12,370 bases of DNA from Phycisphaerales bacterium UBA1926 (GTDB lineage: Bacteria > Planctomycetota > Phycisphaerae > Phycisphaerales > UBA1924), in assembly GCA_002337215.1 (NCBI GenBank), contig DDFO01000064.1:400-12769 (forward strand). The letters run 5' to 3'. Shown here piece after piece: positions 11,945-12,370 of this stretch. A program made the translations under genes and the position numbers. Position 1 is the first letter of the stretch, and the number at the start of each line of letters is the position of its first letter. The notes beneath the pieces are model-generated. The model saw nothing but the letters and a program-made list of their open reading frames with translations. It did no database searches and had not been told where the DNA came from.

Positions 11945-12370
11945 TTACTCGGCTGCGCCGGGTACCTGGTAGCCCTCGGGGAGCTCCATGCCGAGATCGA
12001 GTTCGAGATCCATGAGCTTGCGCTTGACCTCGCGGAGCGAGGTTCGGCCGAAGCTGCGGAGTTTGAGGAGGTCCTGCTCGGTATGGGTGACGAGCTGGGC
12101 GACGGTGTCGATGCGTGCGGACTCGAGGCAGTTGCTCGCCCGGACGGAGAGCTCGAGGTCGGTCAGCGGCATGTTGAGCTTGCGGATGAGCTCTTCGTCA
12201 ACGCCGGCGGCGGCGGCGGCTTCCTCGGAGACACGCTCTTCGCCGAGCTCGAAGTACTGGACGAAGGGGTTGAGGTGCTTGCGGAGGATCTTGGAGGCCT
12301 CGACGAGCGCCATGTCCGGGGTGATGGTGCTGTCGGTCCAGACTTCCATGATGAGGCGGTCGTAGTTGGC
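11945..12370 (-). CDS. rpoA: DNA-directed RNA polymerase alpha subunit, C-terminal part (5' end outside window)
   Basis: The frame is open through the right edge, so the gene starts outside; the ATG at 12349 is internal. The visible 141 residues cover the end of the N-terminal domain (ANYDRLIMEVWTDSTITPDMAL, then EASKILRKHLNPF), a linker containing an Ala run, and the alpha C-terminal domain. That domain includes LELSVRASNCLESARID, with the Arg that contacts UP-element DNA and activators, then TEQDLLKLRSFGRTSLREVKRKL and the end DLGMELPEGY. It assembles the polymerase and docks regulators at promoters. It is upstream of rplQ in the same transcript. Composition and codon use match the chromosomal background. 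Confidence 0.97.
   Translation of the reverse strand, partial: ANYDRLIMEVWTDSTITPDMALVEASKILRKHLNPFVQYFELGEERVSEEAAAAAGVDEELIRKLNMPLTDLELSVRASNCLESARIDTVAQLVTHTEQDLLKLRSFGRTSLREVKRKLMDLELDLGMELPEGYQVPGAAE

Overview
The window looks like chromosome of a high-GC planctomycete, probably of the class Phycisphaerae. The clues are strongly C/G-ending codons, a Ser/Thr kinase joined to a long membrane domain, a CPxCG double-ribbon small protein of a style common in that group, and the rpoA-rplQ pair at the right end. This assignment rests on composition and protein style, not on any database search.

Layout. 1-2014 (+): the C-terminal part of a receptor-like Ser/Thr protein kinase whose catalytic domain lies mostly left of the window. 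2231-3481 (+): icd, a complete NADP-type isocitrate dehydrogenase. 3505-5313 (+): a visibly AT-richer two-gene cassette starting 23 bases after the icd stop. It holds an unrecognised 318-aa protein with DHH-phosphoesterase-like metal motifs, followed by a beta-class DNA methyltransferase. This is the best candidate for an undescribed restriction or defence system. 5314-7028: a repeat-rich zone in which two copies of one leader plus N-terminus (about 140 bases) flank a 107-aa unknown gene. The second copy reads into a protein whose linker is built from short palindromic and tandem repeats. 7029-8801 (-): a flavin-dependent halogenase-like monooxygenase. 8954-10362 (+): a small membrane zinc-ribbon protein, a DinB-fold protein and a small PilZ-like protein. 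10372-11034 (-): a PAS-LuxR regulator converging on the PilZ-like gene. 11190-12370 (-): rplQ and the 3' part of rpoA, closed by a clear intrinsic terminator.

How the parts relate. icd and rpoA/rplQ are core genes and mark a chromosomal backbone. The methyltransferase cassette, the repeat zone and probably the halogenase are accessory material between them. Several genes lack a Shine-Dalgarno sequence and have promoter-like hexamers placed so that transcription would begin at or very near the start codon, which suggests leaderless mRNAs. Other genes (icd, the 318-aa gene, the 107-aa gene, dinB-like, rplQ) have good Shine-Dalgarno sequences.
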